Source: an uncultured Hyphomicrobiales bacterium | GTDB lineage: Bacteria > Pseudomonadota > Alphaproteobacteria > Rhizobiales > Beijerinckiaceae | Assembly: GCA_903824185.1 (NCBI GenBank) | Contig: CAIJVU010000003.1 | Span: 109,434-145,839, forward strand | Length of the DNA stretch: 36,406 nucleotides | Direction: 5' to 3' | Part shown: one piece after another, positions 7,601-14,530 of the stretch | Layout: each line of letters opens with the position of its first letter | Numbering within the stretch: the stretch's first letter is position 1 | Translations under genes and position numbers: made by a program | Notes under the pieces: generated by a model | The model's database searches: none | What the model saw: the letters and a program-made list of their open reading frames with translations, nothing else | Told to the model about the DNA's origin: nothing

Positions 7601-7690
7601 CGCGAACGGCCAACAGGCCTCACGTGTTTTTTAAACGCGAACGGCCAACAGGCCTTGCGCGGTTTTTTCGCGCGACCGGCCAACAGGCCT
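7601..7690. repeat. Three tandem repeats of a 20-bp hairpin unit, 35-bp period
   Basis: CGCGAACGGCCAACAGGCCT occurs at 7601-7620 and 7636-7655, and again with one change (CGCGACC...) at 7671-7690. The period is exactly 35 bp. Each unit contains the inverted repeat GGCC-aaca-GGCC, extended imperfectly by flanking CGCG/GCGC blocks, and the first two are followed by T-runs. The array fills the gap between terL and portal. It could act as RNA hairpins (weak terminators or processing sites) or as a DNA binding array. Confidence 0.85.
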
Positions 7691-7696
7691 TGCGCG

Positions 7697-9082
7697 CTAT
7701 AACCTCCTGACGCGCGGGATGGATTTCGGGCCCAAGGCCAAAGCCGTTACGGCCCACACCAAAGCATCAAGCCGATCGGGCGAGCGTCCCGATGACAAGC
7801 CCCATCCGTCTGCATGCGGGCCGAAATCACACATCTCGTCCTCGAGTTCCGGATAGGCTCCGGCATGGCGCACGCGTTGCTGCTCGTAGAGCAAGGCCAC
7901 GGGTTCGGCGCGCAGCATCTTGCCGCGCATGGCCCGGACACTGACAATCGCCAGACCCGGATCCGCCTCGCGCAAAACCGTTTCCACCATTTCACCGCCT
8001 TGATTGACCTCGATCACAATCGCATCGGCCTGATAGTCGCGGTAAAGCGCTGCCGCGCGCGCCGCCCACACATGCGGCCTGACTTGCGCCATGGTGGCAT
8101 CGGCCAGAACATGCACAATTTTATTGCAATCAAGACCAGCCACGATCATGCCGCAACGATCAGCCAAACGGCCAGAACTCGCAGGCGGATCAATTGCCAA
8201 GACAAGCCTTTGTAACGGCGGCACGGCTGTTGCATCTTCGCGGCAGCGTTCCAACAAAGCCCGGCTCCATAATCCGTCGCCGCGCTCGTCAATCCATTCG
8301 CCTTCAAGCTCCTGCCGTCCCAAGCGCGTGCCCGCATAGCGTTTGACAATCGCATCCAGAAAGGACGGTGCCAGATGATAGGCATTGCTGCGGGTCGCCG
8401 CCCGCGACAAGGCTGTGGCCGGATCAGCCATCAACCGCTTGAGCAAAGGGATCGGACGCGGTGTCGTGGTAATGGTCTGGCGCGGGTTTTGTCCAAGCCG
8501 CAAACCAAATTGCAACATATCAAAGGTTTCATCGGCGCGTCGCCACTTTGCCAATTCATCAAGCCAGGCAGCGCCAAATTGCGGCCCCCGCAAGCCATCC
8601 GGCTCTTCAGCCGAAAAGGTCTGGGCAATCGCGCCATTCGGCCATTCAATTCTTCGCCGACTGGCCTGCCATTGCGGCCTTTCATCGCGCCGATGCACTG
8701 CCAACAAGCCCGACACACCCTCGATCATCACATCCCGCACATCGGCTTGGGTTTCGCCAATCAACGCAATGCGCCCCACAGGGTGATCGGTGAAAGGCTT
8801 CAATCCCAAAGCCATGCCCCGCACCCATTCGGCCCCCGTGCGGGTTTTCCCCGCCCCGCGTCCGCCCAAGACCAGCCATACCGTCCAGGCCAGACCGGTT
8901 TGCGAGACATCGGGCGGGCGCTGGTCGGGACGCGCCCAACTCAACCAATCTGACAGCATGAATTCAATATCGCGTTCCGTAAGGCGCGCGATGACCTTTT
9001 TTTCCTCACCGTCCCGCGCGCAATCCAGCAAGACGTCGAGCCAATTCGGCACGCATGAGTTCGGGGGCAAGTTGTTCGTCAT
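7697..9082 (-). CDS. GTA g2-like large terminase (packaging ATPase and nuclease)
   Basis: This 461-residue protein is the packaging motor. The Walker A sequence LGGRGAGKT is near residues 73-81, followed by AEWVRGMAL. The ATPase segment IALIGETQADVRDVMIEG, the EEPDGLRGPQF motif and AWLDELAKW come next, and the RNase H-like nuclease starts around VLAIDPPAS with later acidic residues in IVIEVNQGG. The start is either ATG 9082 or GTG 9088; AAGGAG lies upstream of both. The start overlaps the end of terS by about 77 bases. Confidence 0.95.
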   Translation of the reverse strand: MTNNLPPNSCVPNWLDVLLDCARDGEEKKVIARLTERDIEFMLSDWLSWARPDQRPPDVSQTGLAWTVWLVLGGRGAGKTRTGAEWVRGMALGLKPFTDHPVGRIALIGETQADVRDVMIEGVSGLLAVHRRDERPQWQASRRRIEWPNGAIAQTFSAEEPDGLRGPQFGAAWLDELAKWRRADETFDMLQFGLRLGQNPRQTITTTPRPIPLLKRLMADPATALSRAATRSNAYHLAPSFLDAIVKRYAGTRLGRQELEGEWIDERGDGLWSRALLERCREDATAVPPLQRLVLAIDPPASSGRLADRCGMIVAGLDCNKIVHVLADATMAQVRPHVWAARAAALYRDYQADAIVIEVNQGGEMVETVLREADPGLAIVSVRAMRGKMLRAEPVALLYEQQRVRHAGAYPELEDEMCDFGPHADGWGLSSGRSPDRLDALVWAVTALALGPKSIPRVRRL

Positions 9083-9605
9083 CCTCACGCGTCTCCTTAT
9101 TGCTTAACGGGCCGACATCCGCATCCAGAGCCGCCAGATCGCGCAAGGTTTTGACAATCATCGCCATCAACCGCAGCTGGCTTTCACCCGGACTGCTGCC
9201 CGTTTTACCGCCCGCTTTCATGCCCGCTTGGCTGCCCTCCTCCGGATCCATCTGCACCAAGCGCGTTTCGATTTGGGCAATCTGGGCGGAGGCCGTTTTC
9301 CACAAACGCGCAATCAATAATTCACGCGTCAGGCGGGTGGCGGCGGGCGTCAAGAGATGCAGCGGGGTCGGTGCCTCCACCGCAGGCTTTATGCGACTGC
9401 GGCGGGGCCTGCGCAGCGTGCAGCCATTGCGTCTCAAGACGTCATAAAAATCGGGCTTGCGTAAGCCTGATTGCTTGAGCAAGACATCGACCGGAATGGC
9501 CCCTTCCTGATACAAAGCAACCAGCCTGTTTTCTTGCGCTTGCGTCCAAGGGCCGCGCGTTTGTGGGGCCTGCGCGGTCTGTGCCTCATCGCTTGTGCCT
9601 GCCAT
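9006..9605 (-). CDS. GTA g1-like small terminase (TerS)
   Basis: The protein is 199 residues. A helix-turn-helix-like region (WTQAQENRLVALYQEGAIPVD followed by LRKPDFYDVLRRNG, about residues 19-55) precedes a basic linker. A coiled-coil core RLWKTASAQIAQIETRLVQMD and a second helix QLRLMAMIVKTLRDLAALDAD follow, the arrangement seen in RcGTA TerS. I start it at ATG 9605, which has GGGAG seven bases upstream; the frame continues to 9692 but through the terminator hairpin. It overlaps terL out of frame. TerS would recruit DNA to TerL; GTA versions lack specific pac recognition. Confidence 0.8.
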   Translation of the reverse strand: MAGTSDEAQTAQAPQTRGPWTQAQENRLVALYQEGAIPVDVLLKQSGLRKPDFYDVLRRNGCTLRRPRRSRIKPAVEAPTPLHLLTPAATRLTRELLIARLWKTASAQIAQIETRLVQMDPEEGSQAGMKAGGKTGSSPGESQLRLMAMIVKTLRDLAALDADVGPLSNKETREDDEQLAPELMRAELARRLAGLRAGR

Positions 9606-9617
9606 CAAGCCACTCCC

Positions 9618-9645
9618 AAAAAAGACGGCGGGGACTGGCCCCGCC
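9618..9645 (-). terminator. Intrinsic terminator in the leader of the GTA operon
   Basis: On the minus strand a 7-bp GC stem (GGCGGGG/CCCCGCC, arms 9639-9645 and 9627-9633, loop of five) is followed after three bases by six T residues. It lies between a TTGACA promoter and the terS ribosome site, so it would stop most transcription before the first GTA gene unless bypassed. Confidence 0.75.
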
Positions 9646-9688
9646 GCAACGACGTTGAAAATCAGAGGAGAAAAAGGAGGATGACGCC

Positions 9689-9717
9689 ACACTGCCTGAT
9701 CAGCGCTCCTCTGTCAA
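9689..9717 (-). promoter_or_regulatory. Putative promoter of the GTA operon
   Basis: On the minus strand a perfect TTGACA (9717-9712) is followed by 17 bases and CAGTGT (9694-9689), a poor -10. The words AGGACTA and TTCCTAT lie directly upstream at 9717-9732 (plus strand). A weak -10 with a perfect -35 suggests a regulated promoter. It would drive terS, terL and the head genes. Confidence 0.45.
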
Positions 9718-9734
9718 GGACTATTTTCCTATAA

Positions 9735-10337
9735 TCATGAGAACGAGTCAGAATTCTTTTGCTCCTCTTGCAAAGCCTCCGCCAAAGCTTGCCGGAATCC
9801 CTCACGCTCCAGAGGGTAAGGCGGCTCGTCCTCAAGCCCGTGAGGCAACGCCTCTGGGCTCTTGCCGGACAGGTTTTGGCCGCTCTTATGGGCTTCCAAA
9901 AACGCGGGCCGCATCCACACAGTACAAGCCCTGTTTTGTGTGAAACGATCGCTTCGCCGCGACCAAGCTTTAAGCAGCCGTCGGCGTTGCGGCGGCAAGC
10001 CATAAAGGCAGGTCAGCACCAGTGCTTTCCCATTTGACCCGCCCTCAGGGTCAGGGTTTACGGTTTCCTTTTCTCGATCAGTAAACGCATTGTCCGAGAG
10101 TGGATCAGCGCGTTGAGAGGGGTCTTGGCCCTTGGGATCCGTATAAGCGCCGGGATCGAGGCAACAAGACAACGCAAGACATAAGCGACCATTTGCACAA
10201 GCCCTGCACGCCACATTCTGACAGGGCATGAGACACGCAAGCGCGAGCGGCGGATGGTCAGGATCCGCATTCTCTTCACACAGCACTGAAACACAGGGTT
10301 TTAATCGAGACTTGTTAGGCACAATGATCATTTTCAT
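9735..10337 (-). CDS. Unrecognised Cys-rich protein upstream of the GTA operon
   Basis: This 200-residue frame is the only sizeable candidate here. The first 60 residues hold nine cysteines (C15, C20, C35, C39, C44, C47, C53, C58, C59), which could bind metal. The middle is polar and rich in Pro, Asp and Glu; the C-terminal third (PLEREGFRQALAEALQEEQK) is a likely amphipathic helix. Codon third positions are G/C-biased, which supports coding. No ribosome site precedes ATG 10337; a start at 10331 is also possible. A TTGACA box lies about 120 bases upstream. I know no family. It could be a GTA-linked accessory gene or a chance open frame. Confidence 0.45.
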   Translation of the reverse strand: MKMIIVPNKSRLKPCVSVLCEENADPDHPPLALACLMPCQNVACRACANGRLCLALSCCLDPGAYTDPKGQDPSQRADPLSDNAFTDREKETVNPDPEGGSNGKALVLTCLYGLPPQRRRLLKAWSRRSDRFTQNRACTVWMRPAFLEAHKSGQNLSGKSPEALPHGLEDEPPYPLEREGFRQALAEALQEEQKNSDSFS

Positions 10338-10433
10338 GGTTCAGAGACTTTCGCATTCTCTGCAACCCCGGCGATTTGAGAGAAGGCCCCATCCTTTCCT
10401 GCATCACCGGTCTGCAGGCCTTGGACACACCAA

Positions 10434-10485
10434 AGCCTAAAACGAAAGATTGAATTTTGTCAAGGATTTTAGTCCTAAATAGGAA
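10434..10485 (-). promoter_or_regulatory. Putative promoter with upstream dyad for the Cys-rich ORF
   Basis: On the minus strand TTGACA (10463-10458) is preceded by TCC exactly as in the GTA promoter (shared TCCTTGACA) and followed after 18 bases by TAGGCT. Six bases upstream of the -35 is the element TAGTCCT-AA-ATAGGAA (plus strand 10470-10485), containing the dyad TCCTA-aa-TAGGA. The remaining gene-free stretch 10338-10575 shows nothing else I can name. Confidence 0.35.
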
Positions 10486-10575
10486 TAATTTACATTTATG
10501 GCTAATTTCAGAGATTTCATGCCAATTTTTGGTCCAAACTACGCTATCCGTCGCCTCGGCAATCGGATGCCGCTT

Positions 10576-11049
10576 TTATTTTGTGGCTGGCAGGCGGCGC
10601 TTTTTCGGCCATTGCAAGGGCCATTGGCGGATGCGATCCGGCAGATCATCAATCGCCACCACATCTTCGAGCGCATGCACGCGCCCGCGCACGGACACAA
10701 CCGCTTCATGCACGCTGTCGGGCGAGCCGGATTTCAGAGGATGCCAGTCGGGCAAATCCTTGCCCTCGGCGACCAGCCTGTAAGCGCAACTGGGTGGCAG
10801 CCAAGGCAGAGCGCGCACCAGTTCCGGTGTGAGGGTGATGCAATCGGAAACTTTCTCGGACCGGTTGTCGTAATCGCGGCAGCGGCAGCTTTGCGGATCA
10901 AACAACACACACCCAACATCGGTCGCATAAATCTGGCTGGTATCGTCGTCTTCCAATTTGACCAGACAGCAACGCCCGCAGCCATCGCACAGGCTTTCCC
11001 ATTCCTGCGGGTTCATCTCTTCAAGCGTCTTGTCTTTCCAGAAAGTCAT
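10576..11049 (-). CDS. UPF0260 / YcgN-like Cys-cluster protein (YkgJ superfamily)
   Basis: The 157-residue protein matches the UPF0260 (YcgN) family. [20 protein letters not shown] near residues 17-36 gives the C-x2-C-x2-CC cluster, and [22 protein letters not shown] gives three more cysteines, together the YkgJ-type metal or Fe-S binding set. PPSCAYRL and DWHPLKSG near 100-130 are also family signatures. The biochemical function is unknown. The start at 11049 overlaps the DUF1491 stop as ATGA, so it is the last gene of a coupled leftward operon. A GTG/ATG alternative is unlikely given the overlap. Confidence 0.92.
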   Translation of the reverse strand: MTFWKDKTLEEMNPQEWESLCDGCGRCCLVKLEDDDTSQIYATDVGCVLFDPQSCRCRDYDNRSEKVSDCITLTPELVRALPWLPPSCAYRLVAEGKDLPDWHPLKSGSPDSVHEAVVSVRGRVHALEDVVAIDDLPDRIRQWPLQWPKKRRLPATK

Positions 11050-11423
11050 GCCAGCTTCACCCGAACAGGCGCGGGCTCTTGATAGAGCTCGTCATCAAGC
11101 AGGAAATGTCGTCCCCGTCCGTCCTCGACATCGACAATCCAGAGATCAGGGTCGAAGCGGATTTGCTTGTCTAAAAAAGGTTCAAGGTCGAGCAGGGTCC
11201 ATGGCTCTTGATTATGGCGCATGAATTTGCGGCTCATGCCGGTTTCCGCATAGGCGGATTGAGGTGCGGGGCCATAGACATTGACGCTGCGGTCGGGCTG
11301 GCTGACACACAGAAAAATCGCGCCCGCTTCTTGCGCGCCCTTGCGCCGCAAGGTCACGTAACCGCCCAGCGCCTCGCAGCGCCGCCTGTAGGCATCCACC
11401 CAGATATCGGATCGTAAGCGCAT
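11046..11423 (-). CDS. DUF1491 family protein
   Basis: The 125-residue protein matches DUF1491, a small family of unknown function found in alphaproteobacteria. It opens with [22 protein letters not shown], has [22 protein letters not shown] in the middle, and closes with [22 protein letters not shown] choose ATG 11423 (GAGGGG upstream at suitable spacing) over the longer frame to 11510, which would cover the upstream gene's end. It is translationally coupled to the UPF0260 gene and follows the peptidoglycan-binding protein by 11 bases. Confidence 0.9.
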   Translation of the reverse strand: MRLRSDIWVDAYRRRCEALGGYVTLRRKGAQEAGAIFLCVSQPDRSVNVYGPAPQSAYAETGMSRKFMRHNQEPWTLLDLEPFLDKQIRFDPDLWIVDVEDGRGRHFLLDDELYQEPAPVRVKLA

Positions 11424-11434
11424 GGTCTTGCCCC

Positions 11435-11929
11435 TCAATCCGGCCGCAAGCCGCTGGCCTCGCTCAGCTCCGAGAGCAAGCGACGCGACAAGCCGTCTTG
11501 GCGCGGCCATTTGCGGTCTTTTGCGAAGCGATCAATCGCTTGTTGCGTGGCCGTGCCCAAAATCCCGTCGGGCTGGATCGGGCCATAGCCCAAACGGTTC
11601 AAGGCCCGTTGCACAAACAAAACCTCGCGCACGGGTTCACCGGCAAGCGGGGCTAACGTTGCAAGCGGATCGGCGGGCGGCACCGGCACGGGTCGCGGCA
11701 CCGGCACGGGATCACTGGTGACAATGCCGAAAGAGGCAAACAAAGGCGCGGGATGACGACCGCTCTGCATCATCAAGGCATTGATGACAAACCCGCCGAG
11801 TGCCGCCACCAGAACCAGCGACAGCAAGACCCGTCCGGGATGCCGGAACACAAAGGCGCGCAGCTGCGAAAAGCCCTGCCTCAGCAGAGCCGTCAGCATC
11901 ACGCGGCCTTGTTTTTCATGTCCTTGCAT
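11435..11929 (-). CDS. Membrane-anchored peptidoglycan-binding protein (PG_binding_1)
   Basis: About 164 residues with one transmembrane helix (VLLSLVLVAALGGFVINALMM), the conserved follow-on SGRHPAPLF, a Pro/Val-rich linker (PVPVPRPVPVPP), and a C-terminal PG_binding_1 domain: VQRALNRLGYGPIQPDGILG then TQQAIDRFAKDR. The topology predicts a cytoplasmic N-terminus with the binding domain in the periplasm. The start is uncertain between 11950, 11929 and 11899; none has a strong ribosome site. It begins the operon with DUF1491 and UPF0260, a pairing seen in other alphaproteobacteria. Confidence 0.88.
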   Translation of the reverse strand: MQGHEKQGRVMLTALLRQGFSQLRAFVFRHPGRVLLSLVLVAALGGFVINALMMQSGRHPAPLFASFGIVTSDPVPVPRPVPVPPADPLATLAPLAGEPVREVLFVQRALNRLGYGPIQPDGILGTATQQAIDRFAKDRKWPRQDGLSRRLLSELSEASGLRPD

Positions 11930-12143
11930 GCATCCCGCCTTATCCGGCATCAACGTGTCACACTGGTCCGGCCTGCTTCTCTACCCACTATATGTTGTGG
12001 TTCTATGAAAGCAAAAATACAATTCTCTTCAGAAAGTTACCAGCCATTCACCATGCAATACAACAGAACTCGCAATCTGTGTCAGGATCGTGTTCAAAAG
12101 CAGCCTCCTATCCACACGAAATCCACCGAATGGACCTGAATTG

Positions 12144-12617
12144 ATGTTTGGCTCGTTCTTCCGCGCGACTGTGGTCATCGGCACGATTTATGCGATCTCG
12201 CCGGTCAAGCTCGACGCGACGCCGTTGCCAACGGGTCCGCAGGCCAAAACGGGCTTGGCATCCGCCATCGAGACAGCCACGCTTGCCAACCCCGCCACGG
12301 CCCCGAAGCTCTTGGCAGCCGCGGTCAGCGTTGCGCAGGGGCAGAGCAGCCAAGACCAGATCGGGGATTTGATCGCCTTGGGCAAGGATGTCTGCCTCGC
12401 CAATCCGGGCCTGTGTGTGGACGCAGCCAAAGCGCTGCAAGACAAACCAGCGCCCGCGCCCGCCAAGCCCGCCTTGAAAGTCCAAGCGCCGATCAAGCCC
12501 GAACCCTCCACAAAACCAGCCGAGCCTGCCAAATCAAAGCAACCGGATGCGCTGGCCGCCCTGATTGAAAAAACCGTGCCGCAAACCCCGCACCCACTGG
12601 CCAAACCCGCCCGATAA
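12144..12617 (+). CDS. Hypothetical exported/membrane protein, DUF5330-like
   Basis: This 157-residue protein has a short hydrophobic N-terminus (FFRATVVIGTIYAISPV), then an Ala-rich helical part with two cysteines in DVCLANPGLCVDAAKAL, resembling the C-x(5-6)-C element of DUF5330 proteins. A low-complexity Pro/Ala/Lys tail covers residues about 105-157. DUF5330 genes are often found next to sufE in alphaproteobacteria, as here. The start ATG 12144 has only a weak ribosome site; an upstream in-frame ATG at 12090 is less likely. Function is unknown; the family assignment is tentative. Confidence 0.6.
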   Translation: MFGSFFRATVVIGTIYAISPVKLDATPLPTGPQAKTGLASAIETATLANPATAPKLLAAAVSVAQGQSSQDQIGDLIALGKDVCLANPGLCVDAAKALQDKPAPAPAKPALKVQAPIKPEPSTKPAEPAKSKQPDALAALIEKTVPQTPHPLAKPAR

Positions 12618-12659
12618 TTCTAGGGTCGGCCTCCCTGAAACGCCCGTGCGGAAACCCAC

Positions 12660-13082
12660 ATGCCCCTCAACATTGATGACGTGATCGAAACCTTTTCCAT
12701 GCTCGATGCATGGGAGGACCGCTATCGCTATCTGATCGATCTCGGGCGCACACTCGACGGCCTCACCGATGCGGAACGCAGCGAGGAACACCGCGTGCGC
12801 GGCTGCGCCTCGCAGGTCTGGGTGGTTACCGATCACACAGGGGACGGCGCGCACAGCCTGTTGCAGTTTCGCGGCGACAGCGATGCCCATATTGTCAAAG
12901 GACTGGTGGCGCTGGTGCTGGCCTTTTATTCCGGCCACAGCGCCCAAGACATCCTGACGCGCGACATCGCCCCTTTGTTCAAACAATTGGGTCTATCCGA
13001 ACACCTCACTCCGCAACGGGCCAATGGGGTGCGGGCCATGGTGGAACGCATCAAACGCGACGCGCAGGCCCTCGCCTCTTAA
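12660..13082 (+). CDS. sufE: SufE family cysteine desulfurase sulfur acceptor
   Basis: The 140-residue protein is a SufE/CsdE homologue. The sulfur-accepting Cys is C49 in HRVRGCASQVW, and the conserved N-terminal segment is WEDRYRYLIDLGRTL. LRFRGDSDAHIVKGLVALVL-type segment (QFRGDSDAHIVKGL) and the C-terminal SEHLTPQRANGVRAMVERI are typical. It takes persulfide from SufS and passes it to the SufBCD scaffold in Fe-S cluster assembly. No suf operon is present here; it lies behind the DUF5330-like gene and converges on the DUF6456 gene with six bases between. Confidence 0.95.
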   Translation: MPLNIDDVIETFSMLDAWEDRYRYLIDLGRTLDGLTDAERSEEHRVRGCASQVWVVTDHTGDGAHSLLQFRGDSDAHIVKGLVALVLAFYSGHSAQDILTRDIAPLFKQLGLSEHLTPQRANGVRAMVERIKRDAQALAS

Positions 13083-13088
13083 ACGCGC

Positions 13089-13997
13089 TCATGCCTTCCA
13101 GACCATGATCCGCCGCGCATGGGCGCGGCCTTGCGCTGTTTCGGCAAGGCCATAATGGCTGGCCAAAACGCTCAAGGCTTTGGCCAACACAGATTTGCCG
13201 CTGCGCGCCCGCCATCCGCGCTCGCGCTCCACGCTTTGCAGCGGTTTCAAAAAACAACACAGATCGAGCAAAAGGCCCGCATGCTCTGTGCCACAGGCAT
13301 CAAGCGCCGCCCGCACGCGCTGGCGGGCATCGAGCATGCGCTCGCTTTCATGAAGCCCCAAACCGGACAACGGCCCCGCGACCGGCAGACCCGACCAATT
13401 GGCCGACATTTTCGGGGTCATACCGGCTTGCGTATAATCGCGCCGCAAGCGTTCGCCGGCCATCAATTGGGTGGGTGAAATATGGGCGATGCCTTGACTG
13501 TTTTTGCGGCGGGACAGCCACAATAACGGGCTCTCTTTTTGATTGATCACATGGGGCAGCAGTTCAGGCGCGGCGTTGAAATCATCCTCAGGCTTAGCCG
13601 TCCCCCCCGCTAAAAGCGCCTGCCGCGCCAAAGGCGTCAGCCCATAGAAAATCCGCTTGCCCTCTTGTTCGCGCTTCAACCAAAAGCTTTTGCACAAGGC
13701 CTCTGCCGCTTGGGCGGTGAGATGGCCCAGTGCCAGACTGACGCCTTTTTTACGGCCGATCACGGTCACTTGCGACAGGCCGGAATCAAGCCTTGCATAG
13801 GTATCGGGTGCTGTGGCCAGCAGGGTGAGGGCATGCAGGCTCGGGCGGTCTAGCTTTGCGCGATCAAGACAGGCGGTTCGCGCCATGGCGTGGCGAGGCT
13901 GGGGCGATAGGCCCCGCGCACGTCTGAAAGAGGAGGCCTCTGAGGGAAAGGCCAAAATCGTTGAAACATGAAGGCTTGCAGCGGATTTGCGGGTCAT
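13089..13997 (-). CDS. DUF6456 family protein with winged-helix-like N-terminal part
   Basis: This 302-residue protein carries the DUF6456 domain in its C-terminal half: KESPLLWLSRRKNSQG, FxAGERL variant LMAGERLRRDYTQAGM, ANWSG, then LDARQRVRAALDACGTEHAGLLLDLCCFLKPL and VERERGWRARSGKSVLAKAL. Residues about 45-130 (LHALTLLATAP, then AEALCKSFWLKRE and YGLTPLARQALL) look like a winged-helix DNA-binding module. A regulatory role is therefore likely but the target is unknown. ATG 13997 has AAAGGA eight bases upstream. The gene diverges from the DUF6477-like gene across a promoter with a dyad. Confidence 0.85.
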   Translation of the reverse strand: MTRKSAASLHVSTILAFPSEASSFRRARGLSPQPRHAMARTACLDRAKLDRPSLHALTLLATAPDTYARLDSGLSQVTVIGRKKGVSLALGHLTAQAAEALCKSFWLKREQEGKRIFYGLTPLARQALLAGGTAKPEDDFNAAPELLPHVINQKESPLLWLSRRKNSQGIAHISPTQLMAGERLRRDYTQAGMTPKMSANWSGLPVAGPLSGLGLHESERMLDARQRVRAALDACGTEHAGLLLDLCCFLKPLQSVERERGWRARSGKSVLAKALSVLASHYGLAETAQGRAHARRIMVWKA

Positions 13998-14047
13998 CGG
14001 GCATGTCCTTTCGGCGAGGGAGCGAAGATGGGACTTGGAATACTAGG

Positions 14048-14077
14048 ATTATTTTCATACAATAAGAATATTGTCAA
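14048..14077 (-). promoter_or_regulatory. Putative promoter with internal dyad for the DUF6456 gene
   Basis: On the minus strand TTGACA (14077-14072) is followed by 18 bases and AATAAT (14053-14048). The perfect inverted repeat ACAATA-agaa-TATTGT (14059-14074) overlaps the -35 and spacer, a typical repressor position. The same AT-rich patch may serve the rightward gene. Confidence 0.5.
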
Positions 14078-14094
14078 TAATTCGGAGCCCCGCA

Positions 14095-14463
14095 ATGTCC
14101 CATACGCCCCCGCTCTCAGCCCCCCGTCTTTGTCTGCCCGTGACCTTGCGCCGCACGATTCCCGAAAGTTTCACCATACTGGCGTGGCGGGCGGTCGATC
14201 TCACCATTGAAAACGGCGCGCGCCGCTATCAACGCGCCCGCCATTTACGGCCCCTCTTGCCGCTCGGCTGTCCGCCCCATGACATGCCCGAACCAGATGC
14301 CACCCGCATGGTCTTGTCCGGCTTGCGGCGCAAATTGGGGCATGAGCGACGGCGCGCCCGCGCCACCCCGCGCGCTTATGATCTCAACCGCCATATTGCG
14401 CTGTTGCAGGCCTTGCGGGCGGAAATGCGGCAATGGCACCGTCTTCAAAAAAAGACGTATTAA
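14095..14463 (+). CDS. Small basic protein, DUF6477-like
   Basis: The 122-residue protein is rich in arginine and helical. The N-terminal part (LRRTIPESFTILAWRAVDL and then ARRYQRARHLRPLLP) and the end (RAYDLNRHIALLQALRAEMR) resemble the layout of DUF6477 proteins, a family seen next to DUF6456 genes in some alphaproteobacteria. The start ATG 14095 is preceded by GGAG at eight bases; the frame is open from 14071 but that start is in the dyad. Function unknown. The DUF6477 assignment is by resemblance only. Confidence 0.65.
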   Translation: MSHTPPLSAPRLCLPVTLRRTIPESFTILAWRAVDLTIENGARRYQRARHLRPLLPLGCPPHDMPEPDATRMVLSGLRRKLGHERRRARATPRAYDLNRHIALLQALRAEMRQWHRLQKKTY

Positions 14464-14530
14464 CGCTTGCATCCCCGCAGATTGATCGGCACACTCCCGC
14501 CTCGTTCACACCATTTGGCGGGAGTGCCCC

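Noticed and set aside
7601-7690. Could the 35-bp-period array be a CRISPR?
   Set aside because: The repeats are 20 bp with 15-bp spacers of similar sequence, only three copies, and no cas genes are nearby.
10498-11082. 194-codon rightward open frame over the UPF0260 gene.
   Set aside because: The leftward UPF0260 frame has the diagnostic cysteine clusters and coupled start; the rightward product has no family pattern.
13089-13997. Calling the DUF6456 protein a GTA activator (GafA/GafY/GafZ).
   Set aside because: I cannot show sequence identity to those regulators from memory alone; DUF6456 genes also occur as ordinary neighbours of sufE.
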